Source: Vulgatibacter incomptus (GTDB taxonomy: Bacteria > Myxococcota > Myxococcia > Myxococcales > Vulgatibacteraceae). Taken from it: 64,000 nucleotides of DNA. The translations under genes and the position numbers were made by a program. The DNA lies in assembly GCF_001263175.1 (NCBI RefSeq), contig NZ_CP012332.1, positions 4,236,220-4,300,219 of the forward strand. The letters run 5' to 3'. Below the pieces are notes generated by a model, which searched no databases, was not told where the DNA came from, and was given only the letters and a program-made list of their open reading frames with translations. Each line of letters begins with the position of its first letter. Position 1 is the stretch's first letter. This document shows positions 46,898 through 59,194 of this stretch, in pieces.

Positions 46898-47196
46898 GGT
46901 CGTTTTTCCTTCCGTCGTCAAACGGGCTGCCGAAGCGCAGATCGGCTCCGGTCGCGGGTCAATCCTGCGTCGAGAGGTCTCGAAGGCACCACCCGAAGGC
47001 GGCGCTTCCTAACACGATCACGTTCGAGTCTCCAAGCAGTCACCATCAAAACCCGGTCGAAGTACCCCTTATGCCGCGAATCTGGAGGTTCCGGCCACTC
47101 CGCGGAAGGGCCGATCCGACCGGAAATCCACGGGTTTTCGAGGCAGGCGGGCGGTCGGCGTTGCCGGATGGCCTCGCCGGGGCTACAAGGGCCGTC

Positions 47197-47463
47197 ATGC
47201 TCGACCCGAAAGACATCGAGAGGCGGATTGCCGAGGCCCTTCCTGGAGCCACGGTGGAGGTGGTCGATACCACCGGGACCGGGGACCACTTCCAGGCGAC
47301 CGTGATTTCGGACGCCTTCGTGGGCAGGTCGATGGTGCAGCAGCACCAGATGGTCTATGCGCCGCTTCGCGACGAGCTCGTCAGCGGAGCGCTCCACGCC
47401 CTGGCGCTCAAGACCTTCACGCCCGAGCAGTGGAGCGAGCGGGCAGGAGCCGGAAAGAAATGA
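47197..47463 (+). CDS. bolA: BolA/IbaG family protein
   Basis: 88 residues from the ATG at 47197. HFQATVISDAFVGRSMVQQHQMVYAPL is the BolA core, with a His in the usual Fe-S ligand area near the end of that helix. BolA proteins bind CGFS glutaredoxins and help to move [2Fe-2S] clusters. The stop codon overlaps the ATG of exactly such a glutaredoxin gene (ATGA at 47460-47463), which strongly supports this role. The 300 bases upstream, up to the EF-G gene, contain no gene that I can support. Confidence 0.88.
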   Translation: MLDPKDIERRIAEALPGATVEVVDTTGTGDHFQATVISDAFVGRSMVQQHQMVYAPLRDELVSGALHALALKTFTPEQWSERAGAGKK

Positions 47464-47780
47464 ACGAAGAACTCAAGAAGCGAATCGACGAGCTGGTGAA
47501 GGGCCACAAGGTGGTCCTCTTCATGAAGGGCTCGCCCATGATGCCGATGTGCGGCTTCTCCGCGTCTGCGGTAGAGACGCTGCGGAAGGCCGGCGCGACC
47601 GACGTCGGCGCGGTCGACGTCCTCAAGGATCCCGAGATCCGCCAGGGCATCAAGGAATACTCGAGCTGGCCGACGATCCCGCAGATCTTCATCGACGGGG
47701 AGTTCGTGGGCGGTTGCGACATCCTCGGCGACCTCCACGAGCGCGGCGAGCTGGCCGCCATTCTGGCGAAGAAGGACTGA
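47460..47780 (+). CDS. grxD: Monothiol CGFS glutaredoxin (Grx4/GrxD type)
   Basis: 106 residues from the ATG at 47460. The active site is MCGFSASAV, the CGFS signature of monothiol glutaredoxins; VVLFMKGSPMMP before it and WPTIPQIFIDGEFVGGCDIL after it hold the Lys, cis-Pro and GGCD glutathione contacts. Two such chains share a [2Fe-2S] cluster through CGFS Cys and glutathione, and form heterodimers with BolA. Overlap with the bolA stop implies coupled translation in the same amounts. Confidence 0.93.
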   Translation: MNEELKKRIDELVKGHKVVLFMKGSPMMPMCGFSASAVETLRKAGATDVGAVDVLKDPEIRQGIKEYSSWPTIPQIFIDGEFVGGCDILGDLHERGELAAILAKKD

Positions 47781-47808
47781 GACGCCCGTCTCCAGGCGTT
47801 TCAAACAC

Positions 47809-48936
47809 GTGAGCCACCATCAGGAACACGACGTCCTCGACGAATCGGGGCTGAGGCGCCTCGCGTCCAGCCTCGGCAAGACCTCTTTGCTCGGGGTCGA
47901 TCTCGAGACGAACGCGATGCACGCCTATCGGGCGCGCCTCTGCTTCGTCCAGCTCGCCACCGAAGACGAGATCTTCGTGGTCGACACCCTGGCCCCGGGC
48001 GTCGAGCCATCTTCGCTATCCGGGCCATTCCTGGATCCGTCCATCCGGAAGATCTTCCACGACGCCCAGGGCGATCTGCGGGTGCTGGCCTCCGTGGGCC
48101 TGGGGATCCGCAACCTCTTCGATACGCAGCGCGCCGCGATGTATCTCGGCCTGCCGAAGATCGGGCTGGGCGATCTGGTGGAGGAGCGCTTCGGCGTCCG
48201 CCTCTCCAAGGAGCACCAGACCGCGAACTTCGGCGAGAGGCCCGTGCCGCGCGAGCTGCGCGAATACGTGGCGGGCGACGTGCGCTACCTCCTCCCCCTC
48301 GCGGCGCAGCTCGAGGCCGAAGCGCGGGAGAAGGGGATCCTCGAAGAGCTGCAGCTCGAGTTCGAGCGGCTCTGTGCGGAGGGATCGGTCCCCGAGACGC
48401 CTCCGACGCCGAAGCTCCCGGGCCCCGCCCGCGACGACCTCGGCCTCGCCATCGCGGCGGCTGCCGACAGGCTGCGCCACCGTGAGGCGAGCGCACGGGA
48501 CGTCCCCGTGGGCCGGGTCCTCGCCAACGCGGCCATCGGCGAGATCGCCCTGCGCAAGCCCCGGAACGTGAAGGACCTCTCCCGGATCCCGGGCGTGAAG
48601 GGCTCCTTCATCCGTCCGGCGGGCGACGAGCTCCTCGCCGAGATCGGACGCATGGTCGAGGACGCGAAAGCGGGCAAGCTGCCCCGCCTCGCCGCTCCGG
48701 AGAAGAAGCGGGATCCGCTGCGCCGGGGCAGGGAAGAGCGGCTGAAGGCCTGGCGCAGCGAAGCCGCCACGGCCCGCGGCGTGGTGCCCTCCGTGGTGCT
48801 CCCCACGCCGGTGGTCGAGCGCCTCGCGAGCGATCCGCCCGGCGACCTCGAGGCCCTCGCGACGGTGAAGTGGCTGGGCGCGAAGCGCCTGGAGCTCTAC
48901 GGGGCGGCGATCCTCGGCGCGCTGGCCGAACCCTGA
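47809..48936 (+). CDS. rnd: Ribonuclease D
   Basis: 375 residues from a GTG at 47809. The DEDD exonuclease residues are LGVDLETN (Asp, Glu), IFHDAQGDLRVL (Asp) and REYVAGDVRYLLPL (Asp and Tyr of the DEDDy class). An HRDC domain follows (about 205-285: VGRVLANAAIGEIALRKPRNVKDLSRIPGV) and a second, weaker HRDC-like region closes the protein (LEALATVKWLGAKRLELYG). RNase D trims the 3' ends of tRNA and other stable RNAs. The length equals the E. coli enzyme. It follows the glutaredoxin gene by 28 bases, so may be co-transcribed. Confidence 0.9.
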   Translation: MSHHQEHDVLDESGLRRLASSLGKTSLLGVDLETNAMHAYRARLCFVQLATEDEIFVVDTLAPGVEPSSLSGPFLDPSIRKIFHDAQGDLRVLASVGLGIRNLFDTQRAAMYLGLPKIGLGDLVEERFGVRLSKEHQTANFGERPVPRELREYVAGDVRYLLPLAAQLEAEAREKGILEELQLEFERLCAEGSVPETPPTPKLPGPARDDLGLAIAAAADRLRHREASARDVPVGRVLANAAIGEIALRKPRNVKDLSRIPGVKGSFIRPAGDELLAEIGRMVEDAKAGKLPRLAAPEKKRDPLRRGREERLKAWRSEAATARGVVPSVVLPTPVVERLASDPPGDLEALATVKWLGAKRLELYGAAILGALAEP

Positions 48937-48947
48937 AGAGCCTTGCA

Positions 48948-48972
48948 CGCCGTGGGCATCACGCTCACGGCG
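48948..48972. terminator. Possible hairpin between rnd and the convergent htrA gene
   Basis: CGCCGTG (48948-48954) and CACGGCG (48966-48972) can pair around an 11-base loop, between the two stop codons. Confidence 0.4.
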
Positions 48973-48998
48973 GCGAGCACTCTTCGTGATGTGTCTCT

Positions 48999-50420
48999 CT
49001 ACTCGGTAGGGATCACCAGGTAGATCGCCGCCTCGCCGCGGCGAACCCGGAGCGCCAGGGGCTGCTTCGGGTTCTTCTTGGCGACGTCGATCAGATCCTT
49101 CGGCGCCTTCACCGGCTTCCGGTTCGCCTCGACGATCACGTCGCCCTGCCGCAGGCCGGCCTCGGCGGCTCGCGAGCCCGGCTCGACGTCGACCACCAGC
49201 GCCCCACCGTCGATCCCCATCTGATCGGCGAGCTCCTTGGGCACGGGCGAGATGGACAGGCCCACCGGCCCCTGCTCGGGTTTCAGCTCGGGCGGCTGCT
49301 CCTTCTCCTTCCCCTCCTTCGACGGCCGCTCGCCGAGCTTCACCTTCACCGTCTGTTGCTTGCCTTCTCGGAGGACCCCGAGCGTCACCACGGCGCCCGG
49401 CTTGAGCTGCGAGACCTGGCGGGAGAGCTCCGCGGCGTTCGTCACGGGCTTGCCCTCCGCGGTCGTGATCACGTCGCCCGGGTGGAGGACGTTTGCGGCG
49501 GGGCCGTTCTTGTCCACCGAGGAGACGAGGGCGCCTTTCTCGGCCTTCACTCCGAGGGCGCGGGCCAGCTCCGGCGTGAGGTCCTGGACCCCCACGCCCA
49601 GGAAGCCGCGGACCACCCGGCCCGTCTTCTCGAGCTGGGGCAGCAGCGCCTTGATCAGGTCGATCGGCACGGCGAAGCCGATGCCCTGTCCGGTGGCGAC
49701 GATCGCGGTGTTGATGCCGATCACCCGCCCGGAGAGGTCGAAGAGCGGACCGCCGGAGTTGCCGGGGTTGATCGCGGCGTCGGTCTGCAGGAAGTCGTCG
49801 AAGGGTGTGGCGCCGATCACCCGCGCCTTGGCGGAGATGATCCCGCTGGTCACCGTGAGCTCGAGGCCGAAGGGATTTCCGATAGCGACCACGTAGTCGC
49901 CGACCCGGATCGCGTCGGAGTCACCCAAGGTCGCCGCCTGGAGCGGGCCCTTGACCTCGGTGATCTTGATCACGGCGACGTCGGTGTCCGGATCCGTGCC
50001 GACCACCGTGGCCTGGTGCTCCTGATCGTCGGAGGTCCGCACCAGCACCTTCTGCGCCCCGGCGACCACGTGGTTGTTGGTGAGGATGATCCCGGAGGGA
50101 TCGATGATGACGCCGGAGCCCAGGCCGATCTGCTTGCCTCGCTCTTTCGGCGCGTTGCGGCCGAAGAATCGCCGCCAGAACTCCTCGATCTCGGGAGACG
50201 GGCCCTTGCCCTTGGAGATCGTCGTCACGCCCACCACGGTGGGGCGGACCCGATCGACCAGCGGCGCGAGGGACGGCGTCTCGCCCTCGGCGCCCGTGTG
50301 GGGTGGAGCGGGATCCTTCTTCGCCAGACCGACCGCGTTGCCGGAGGTCGCCGCGCCCCCCGAGATCCCCGGCAGCCCGAGGGCCGCGATCGCCAGCATG
50401 GCCGCCAGCTCGATCCTCAT
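48999..50420 (-). CDS. DegP/HtrA-type periplasmic serine protease with two PDZ domains
   Basis: 473 residues from the ATG at 50420, which begins a signal peptide (ELAAMLAIAALGLPG). The protease domain has the full triad: ILTNNHVV (His), DTDVAVIKI (Asp) and NPGNSGGPLF (Ser). PDZ1 (about 255-355: RGFLGVGVQDLTPELARALG) and PDZ2 (about 380-473: GALVVDVEPGSRAAEAGLRQGD) follow, with a charged Lys/Glu/Pro linker (KEGKEKEQPPELKPEQ) between. HtrA proteases degrade or refold damaged envelope proteins. No sigma-E-type or two-component regulator is next to it. Confidence 0.92.
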   Translation of the reverse strand: MRIELAAMLAIAALGLPGISGGAATSGNAVGLAKKDPAPPHTGAEGETPSLAPLVDRVRPTVVGVTTISKGKGPSPEIEEFWRRFFGRNAPKERGKQIGLGSGVIIDPSGIILTNNHVVAGAQKVLVRTSDDQEHQATVVGTDPDTDVAVIKITEVKGPLQAATLGDSDAIRVGDYVVAIGNPFGLELTVTSGIISAKARVIGATPFDDFLQTDAAINPGNSGGPLFDLSGRVIGINTAIVATGQGIGFAVPIDLIKALLPQLEKTGRVVRGFLGVGVQDLTPELARALGVKAEKGALVSSVDKNGPAANVLHPGDVITTAEGKPVTNAAELSRQVSQLKPGAVVTLGVLREGKQQTVKVKLGERPSKEGKEKEQPPELKPEQGPVGLSISPVPKELADQMGIDGGALVVDVEPGSRAAEAGLRQGDVIVEANRKPVKAPKDLIDVAKKNPKQPLALRVRRGEAAIYLVIPTE

Positions 50421-50522
50421 CTCGAACGTCCCCGCTTTCGAGGGCCCGCTCGCATGGCAGGCCGCCATGCGCAAAGGCTGTGCAGAGGAGCGCGTTCCGG
50501 CAACGGCGCGGTATAGAGAGGC

Positions 50523-50972
50523 ATGTTCTCGATCGAGTGGGGAAAGCGTTCGCCGGGCTTCCGCGGGGCGGACGGCCTCGCCGCCTTGGGGCTCGTGGCG
50601 CTCGCGGCCTCGCTAGCCCTGCCGCACGTGCCGCTCTTCCACTCGCTGTTTCCGCGCTGCCATTTCCTGGATTGGACGGGCCTCCCCTGTGGCACCTGCG
50701 GCTTCACGCGGGCCTTCGTCCGCGGCGCGCACCTCGACCTCGCCGGGGCGCTCTCCGTCTCGCCCTTCGGCGCGATGCTCTTCTGGGGCTGGGCGGCGGC
50801 ATCCCTCTGGATCGCGGCGACCTGGCTCTTGCCGGGCCTGCCCCTGCCCAGGTTCCGCGCGTCGGGGCCGTCCGGGCGCTGGATGGTCCGCTTCGGCATC
50901 CCCCTCGCGTTCGCCCTCAACTGGGCCTACCTGATCGGCGTCGCGCTCCTCGACGGCTCGCCGCCGGCCTGA
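50523..50972 (+). CDS. DUF2752 membrane protein
   Basis: 149 residues. FPRCHFLDWTGLPCGTCGFTRAFV holds the CPxCGxTRA-like signature of DUF2752, here PCGTCGFTRA. Three hydrophobic segments are visible (GLAALGLVALAASLALP, GAMLFWGWAAASLWIAATWLL, FGIPLAFALNWAYLIGVALL). The family is of unknown function; the paired Cys suggest metal binding or redox. It is divergent from htrA; crcB follows after 64 bases on the same strand. Confidence 0.8.
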   Translation: MFSIEWGKRSPGFRGADGLAALGLVALAASLALPHVPLFHSLFPRCHFLDWTGLPCGTCGFTRAFVRGAHLDLAGALSVSPFGAMLFWGWAAASLWIAATWLLPGLPLPRFRASGPSGRWMVRFGIPLAFALNWAYLIGVALLDGSPPA

Positions 50973-51036
50973 GCGCCCTGCGGCCGCTTCCGTTTGCCGC
51001 TGGACGGTACCGAGCCCACGCCCGAGAATCGCCCGC

Positions 51037-51420
51037 ATGGAACGGTTCTGGTTGGTCTGCCTGGGAAGCGCCCTCGGTGGGGGTGCTCGATACCTGCTCT
51101 CGGCGGCTGCCCTCCGGATCCTCGGCCCGTCGTTCCCCTTCGGCACACTGCTGGTGAACCTGCTGGGCTCGTTCCTGATCGGCCTGATCGTCCACGCGGG
51201 CCTGGGCGGGATCGGCGCGCCCTCGACCCTGCGCATCTTCCTCACCACCGGCGTGATGGGCGGCCTCACCACCTACTCGACCTTCAACTTCGAGACGTTG
51301 GAGCTCTTCCGTTCCGGGGCGTTCGGGCTCGCGTTCCTAAATTTGGCCGTAACGGTGGTCGCATGCCTCGGCGCGGGCATCCTCGGCTTGATGGTCGGCA
51401 GGGCGGTGAGCGGCGCCTGA
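51037..51420 (+). CDS. crcB: CrcB/FluC fluoride channel
   Basis: 127 residues with four membrane segments. SALGGGARYLLS, FPFGTLLVNLLGSFLIGL with the conserved Asn, and TTGVMGGLTTYSTFNFET with the fluoride-lining Thr/Ser and Phe residues are the FluC hallmarks. As a dual-topology dimer it lets fluoride leave the cell. No fluoride riboswitch was recognised in the 64 bases before it. A DUF190 gene, often next to crcB, follows after about 30 bases. Confidence 0.93.
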   Translation: MERFWLVCLGSALGGGARYLLSAAALRILGPSFPFGTLLVNLLGSFLIGLIVHAGLGGIGAPSTLRIFLTTGVMGGLTTYSTFNFETLELFRSGAFGLAFLNLAVTVVACLGAGILGLMVGRAVSGA

Positions 51421-51451
51421 GCATGGACGCTTGAAAACGGAGGAAGTGCCG

Positions 51452-51811
51452 ATGCGCGTTATCGAGGGAGACCAGCTGCTCGCCCGGATCTTCGTCGGCG
51501 AGTCGGACCTCTGGCACCACCAGCCCCTCGCCACCGCCCTCCTCGAGAGGCTCCGGAAGGAGGGCTTCGCCGGCGCCAGCGTCTTCCACGGCGTCGCCGG
51601 CTTCGGCGCGCGGAGCGTGCTGCACACCGCACAGCTCCTCCGCCTCTCGGAGGACCTCCCCGTGCTCGTCGAAGTGGTCGACACCGAGGAGCGGATCCGC
51701 TCCCACCTCGTGCCGATCCTCGACGAGATGATGCCCGAGGGGCTCGTGACCCTCGAGAAGGTCCACGTCCTCCGCTACGGGCCGAAGCGCGAAGCGAGCG
51801 GGGCCGTCTGA
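51452..51811 (+). CDS. DUF190 family protein
   Basis: 119 residues from the ATG at 51452, chosen because GGAGG precedes it at good spacing; a TTG at 51431 would add seven residues. ARIFVGESDLW, LATALLERLRKEGFAGASVFHGVAGFG and PVLVEVVDTEERI are typical of DUF190, small soluble proteins with a ferredoxin-like, PII-like fold. The frequent association with crcB suggests a part in fluoride resistance, not proven. Likely co-transcribed with crcB. Confidence 0.87.
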   Translation: MRVIEGDQLLARIFVGESDLWHHQPLATALLERLRKEGFAGASVFHGVAGFGARSVLHTAQLLRLSEDLPVLVEVVDTEERIRSHLVPILDEMMPEGLVTLEKVHVLRYGPKREASGAV

Positions 51812-51884
51812 CACGGACCACCGCGCGGCCGCCCGCTTCCGGCCCGTAGCGGTCAAAGCGCCCCCTCCGATCCATCTTTCGCAG

Positions 51885-53455
51885 GTGATCCCGCCTCCGC
51901 GAAAGGCGTCGCCGCGACCTCCGACGCTGGGCGAGAGGGCGAGCGGCATCCTGCTCCACCCCACCTCGCTGCCCGGCCCGCACGGCTGCGGCGACCTGGG
52001 GCAGGGCGGTCATCGCTTCGCCGAATGGCTCGCCGAGGCCGGCCAGCGGTGGTGGCAGGTCCTGCCCCTTGGGCCGCTCGGCTACGGAAACTCGCCCTAC
52101 AGCGCGCTCTCCGCCTTCGCCGGGAACCCGCTGCTCATCGGCCTGGACGAGCTGGGGATCGACGAGGTCCCGAGCCCCTCCCTCCCGTCCGGGCGCGTGG
52201 ATTACGGCCTGGCGAGCGCCTGGCGCCGCCGGAAGCTGGGCGACGCCTTCGCCGCCCGCAAGGGGAGCGACGCGCCTTCCTTTCGCCTCTTCTGCGAGGC
52301 GGAGCGCCCTTGGCTGGAGGACTTCGCCCTCTACTCCGCGCTCAAGGACGCCCACGGCGGCCGCTCGTGGGTGGAGTGGAGTCCGCGCCTGCGCGATCGG
52401 GATCCACCTGCGCTCGAGGACGCGAGGCGCGAGCTCGCCGAGGAGCTCGAACGCCGCCGCTGGGAGCAGTGGATCTTCGAGCAGCAGTGGCACCAGCTCC
52501 GCGAACACTGCGCCGCGCTCGGCATCGGCCTCATCGGCGACCTGCCGATCTTCGTCTCCCACGACAGCGCCGACGTCTGGGCGCATCGGGAGCTCTTCTT
52601 CCTCGACGAGCGAGGCATGCCCACGGTGGTGGCGGGCGTGCCTCCCGACTACTTCAGCCGCACCGGACAGCTCTGGGGAAACCCGCTCTACCGCTGGGAC
52701 CGCCTTCGGGACACGGGCTACGCCTGGTGGATCGATCGCCTGCGCCAGATGCAGCGCCGCTTCGACGCGATCCGCCTCGACCACTTCATCGGCTTCGTCC
52801 GGGCCTGGGAGATCCCGGCAGGCGATCCCACCGCCGAGAACGGCCGCTGGAGGGAGGGCCCCGGGATCGGGCTCTTCCGGACGGCGAGGGAGGCGCTCGG
52901 AGAGCTCCCGATGATCGCCGAGGACCTGGGCGCCGTCACGCCGGCGGTGAAGGCGCTGCGCGACGAGCTCGGCCTTCCGGGGATCCGGCTCCTGCAGTTC
53001 GCCTTCGGCACCGATCCCCAGGCGCCCGACTTCCTGCCCCACGCCTATCCGCGCAACGCGGTGGTCTATACCGGCACCCACGACAACGACACCACGGTGG
53101 GCTGGTTCGAGGATCCCGGCGGCCCCCACGGCACGAGGACCCCCGACGAGGTCGCCCGGGAGCGGGCGAGGGCGCTGGACTACCTCGGCCTGGAAGGGGC
53201 GGGGGAGGTCCACTGGGCGATGATCCGCGCGGTGCTCGCGTCCGTGGCGAACGTGGCGATCGTCCCCCTCCAGGACGTGCTCGGGTTGGGCTCCGAGGCG
53301 AGGATGAATCGCCCCGGCACGCTGGACGGCAACTGGGAGTGGCGGGTCCGCGAGGCGGATCTCGACACTGCTCTCGCCTACCGGCTCCACCGCCTCGTGC
53401 ATACCTACGGGCGTGACGCGGGGGCTCCCGCAGCCGGCATCCCGGTCGAGGGGAG

Positions 53456-53459
<4 letters not shown>
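51885..53459 (+). CDS. malQ: 4-alpha-glucanotransferase (amylomaltase)
   Basis: 524 residues from a GTG at 51885. SGILLHPTSLPGPHGCGDLG opens the GH77 fold. Catalytic elements are AIRLDHFIGF (nucleophile Asp), MIAEDLGAVTP (acid/base Glu) and YTGTHDNDTTVGW (third Asp). The enzyme transfers maltodextrin segments between chains in the cytoplasm. Its stop overlaps the start of the treS-maltokinase gene (ATGA), which links it to trehalose/maltose/alpha-glucan metabolism. Length is typical for bacterial MalQ of the Thermus type. Confidence 0.93.
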
Positions 53460-56785
<3,326 letters not shown>

Positions 56786-56797
56786 CGGCGCGCCCGA

Positions 56798-56814
56798 CGG
56801 CATGTCTCATGCCG
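56798..56814. terminator. Small hairpin after the treS-maltokinase gene
   Basis: CGGCATG (56798-56804) and CATGCCG (56808-56814) pair around a TCT loop 13 bases after the stop; no T run follows. Confidence 0.4.
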
Positions 56815-56940
56815 GACTGCTCTGCGGCAGGGGTTCCCTCCTCATATTGACGCCCGCACGCCCGCATGGGGTACTGCGAGCCTGGTCCTGAGACCCGGGG
56901 GGGCGACCGCATGGCGATGGATGGCACTCACGAAAGCACT

Positions 56941-57411
56941 ATGAGAAACCGAGGAACAGCAGGGATCATCGCCCTTGCTCTTTTCGGCATCTGTTTGGTG
57001 TCTTGTTCCCGTGCTGAGCTCGATCCAGAGAGCGAAGCCCTTAGGACCGTAACGACTGATGACATCGAAAAAGAGCCTCCAATGAAAGAAGAGGAGGTGG
57101 TTCGATACATCGCCATAATGCCAGAATTCGTCGAGGTCAGCAGCACAAAAGATCCCGCTGCGATGGTGGAGTTCTATAGGAAGCATGGTTTCACCAAGAA
57201 CCGTCACACCTTTATGCAGCTCAAGATGATATTCGCCTCCAGGGCCATCAGGGGCAAGGCGGCCAACGAGCCCCCTCCAACCCCGAGGTCCTTGCGTCTG
57301 ACTGACGGCGAGCTGGCGATTGTGAGGAGACACTTCTCGGACTACACGGCGGCGAGCGAGAAGGCCAGGGAGACCTATGATGCCGAGAGAGAAAGACGTC
57401 CGCAGCCTTGA
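56941..57411 (+). CDS. Small lipoprotein of unknown function
   Basis: 156 residues from the ATG at 56941, which starts a lipoprotein signal (TAGIIALALFGICLVSC, lipobox LVSC); ATGs at 56911 and 56917 would add up to ten residues. The mature part is charged and mostly helical (EVVRYIAIMPEFVEVSS; DPAAMVEFYRKHGFTKNRH; RRHFSDYTAASEKARETYDAE). I do not recognise a family. GC and codon bias are visibly lower than in the treS and signalling genes around it, so this and the next gene look like a recent addition. Confidence 0.6.
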   Translation: MRNRGTAGIIALALFGICLVSCSRAELDPESEALRTVTTDDIEKEPPMKEEEVVRYIAIMPEFVEVSSTKDPAAMVEFYRKHGFTKNRHTFMQLKMIFASRAIRGKAANEPPPTPRSLRLTDGELAIVRRHFSDYTAASEKARETYDAERERRPQP

Positions 57412-57444
57412 ATAGGTTGCCCGTCGTAATGGATGGGGAACTGA

Positions 57445-58053
57445 ATGAGCTTGGTTCACACTGTCGTCGGAGCCGTCGTGGCCTTTGCGGCCCAAGCGGC
57501 GATCGCCGCCCCTCCAGACGACGTCAGCACCAGAAGCGCGGATGCTCCTTCCGAGGCGGCGAGCGTTCTAGAGGGATTCCAGAACGCTCGCTGGGGCATG
57601 ACGAAGGCAGACATCAAGGCACTGTACCCGGCGTCGGCTGAACCGTTCGATGACCTTCTCGCCACCCGCGTAGACGTAGGAGGAACTACGGTAAAGGTCG
57701 GGTTCGAGTTCGTCGACGGCAGGCTCGAGGGGGTGGTCATCCTCTTTTTTGGGCACGAGGAAGGGCATCCTGCACGCCGATGCGCCCGAGTAAAGAACCA
57801 GATCGACGAGATATCTGGCAAGCCGAGCGAGAGTCCAGAGTCGAAGGAGCATCTCGATGCGCTTCTAGCGCGCTTGCAGACCAATTACACGATGGAATGG
57901 ATCTTCCCGAAGACAGCCATCGAGCTGAAATGCTTGGGCGATGGCTCTGACGACCTCACGGTGAGCCTTCGGTACAACAGCAGGAAGCACCATGACATGC
58001 GTAAAGCACAATGGGATGCCGCCATGCGAGCCGGTGCAGGGAACGATCCGTAG
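57445..58053 (+). CDS. Exported protein of unknown function
   Basis: 202 residues from the ATG at 57445 with GGGGAA upstream. The signal peptide is HTVVGAVVAFAAQAAIAAP. ARWGMTKADIKALYP resembles the WGMs-K-xE-V start seen in several small periplasmic families, followed by strands (VGGTTVKVGFEFVDGRLEGVVILFF) and a helix (EHLDALLARLQTNYTMEWIFP). A Cys at about residue 112 and another near 171 could form a disulfide. No family is assigned. Codon use is like the neighbouring lipoprotein gene and unlike the flanks. Confidence 0.6.
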   Translation: MSLVHTVVGAVVAFAAQAAIAAPPDDVSTRSADAPSEAASVLEGFQNARWGMTKADIKALYPASAEPFDDLLATRVDVGGTTVKVGFEFVDGRLEGVVILFFGHEEGHPARRCARVKNQIDEISGKPSESPESKEHLDALLARLQTNYTMEWIFPKTAIELKCLGDGSDDLTVSLRYNSRKHHDMRKAQWDAAMRAGAGNDP

Positions 58054-58075
58054 TCAGCGGAACGACCGCGTGTGA

Positions 58076-59194
58076 TTATTCGGGGATCGGCAGCGATACG
58101 ACGAAGCGCGTTCCGACGCCCACCTCGCTCGTCGCGTCGATGCTGCCGCCGAGCTCTTCGACGATCTGACGGGAGATCGCGAGGCCCAGGCCGGTGCCGC
58201 CGCTCGGCTTGGTGGTGAAGAAGGGATCGAAGACCCGCGCCAGCACGTCCTTGGGCATCCCCGGGCCGTTGTCCTCGACCACGAGCCGGTAGGCGTCGTC
58301 TCGGGCGTACTGGAGGATCTTCACCTGGTTCGTTGCGCGGAGCGCCGGATCCATGGCCTCCACCGCGTTGATCACGAGGTTGAGGACCACCTGGCCCAGC
58401 TTGGTGCGAGAGCCCCGAATCGGCTGCAGCCGCGCGAGATCCAGCTCGAGCCGTGCCACCCGCTGCACGCGCCCGCGCAGGGAGCGAACGGCGAGCCCCA
58501 CGACCTCCTCGAGGTCGACGAGGCCCTCGTCGCTCGCATTCGCGCCGAGCTCCATCGAACGCATGATCTCGATGATCGCCTCGATGGAGCGCGTGCAGTC
58601 CGCCAGCGCCTCGTCCACGTCCGTCAGCTTCTTGGTCAGGCGCGCGTCGATGCCCTCGAGCTTCGACTGGACGTCGCCCACGGCCTGGCGGACGAAGTGG
58701 AGGTTGGCGTCCATGGCGCCCAGGGGGTTGCGGATCTCGTGTGCGATCCCGGCGGAGATCACGCCGAGCGAGTAGAGGCGCTCCGTCGCCGCGAGCCGCG
58801 TCTCCATCTCGACCACCTTGCGGCCGACCAGATAGCGCTCGCGCGCGAGCTGGAGCGAGAGCCGGAGCTCGCGCGTGTCCCAGGGCTTGCGCAGATAGAG
58901 GTGGATCTGCCCCCGGTTGATCGCCTCGATCGCCGCGTTCAGATCCGAGTAGGCGGTGATCATCATCCGGATCGTCTCGGGGAACTCGACCTTGGCGATC
59001 TCCGCCAGGTCGACGCCGGACATTCCGGGCATCCGCTGATCCGTGAGGAGGACGGAGATCTCGCGGCTGCGCAGGATCTCGAGGGCCGCCGGGCCGCTGT
59101 TCGCGGTGAGGATCGGCAGGACGCCCTCGAGCGCCGACTCGAAGATCACCAGGTTCGCCTGGTCGTCGTCGACGTAGAGAATCGGGGCGCTCAT
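58076..59194 (-). CDS. Receiver-histidine kinase protein, PhcR-like layout
   Basis: 372 residues from the ATG at 59194, with GGAGG upstream and a 4-base overlap with the end of the sensor kinase gene. The N-terminal receiver has YVDDD, LLTDQRMPGMSG (D52) and LRKP (K103). A short helical linker leads to a histidine kinase: SAGIAHEIRNPLGA (H152), NLVINAVEAMDP, DNGPGMP and GGTGLGLAISRQIVEEL. There is no membrane segment or DNA-binding domain. A response regulator with a kinase as output is the layout of Ralstonia PhcR. It probably takes phosphate from the preceding sensor and passes a signal on by H152. Last gene of the operon. Confidence 0.8.
   Translation of the reverse strand: MSAPILYVDDDQANLVIFESALEGVLPILTANSGPAALEILRSREISVLLTDQRMPGMSGVDLAEIAKVEFPETIRMMITAYSDLNAAIEAINRGQIHLYLRKPWDTRELRLSLQLARERYLVGRKVVEMETRLAATERLYSLGVISAGIAHEIRNPLGAMDANLHFVRQAVGDVQSKLEGIDARLTKKLTDVDEALADCTRSIEAIIEIMRSMELGANASDEGLVDLEEVVGLAVRSLRGRVQRVARLELDLARLQPIRGSRTKLGQVVLNLVINAVEAMDPALRATNQVKILQYARDDAYRLVVEDNGPGMPKDVLARVFDPFFTTKPSGGTGLGLAISRQIVEELGGSIDATSEVGVGTRFVVSLPIPE

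Noticed and set aside
46898-47196. Possible tRNA or small RNA between EF-G and bolA
   Set aside because: No cloverleaf, T-loop GGTTCGA pattern or strong terminator hairpin was found.
50973-51036. Fluoride riboswitch before crcB
   Set aside because: The 64-base gap is too short and I could not find the conserved core of the crcB motif.
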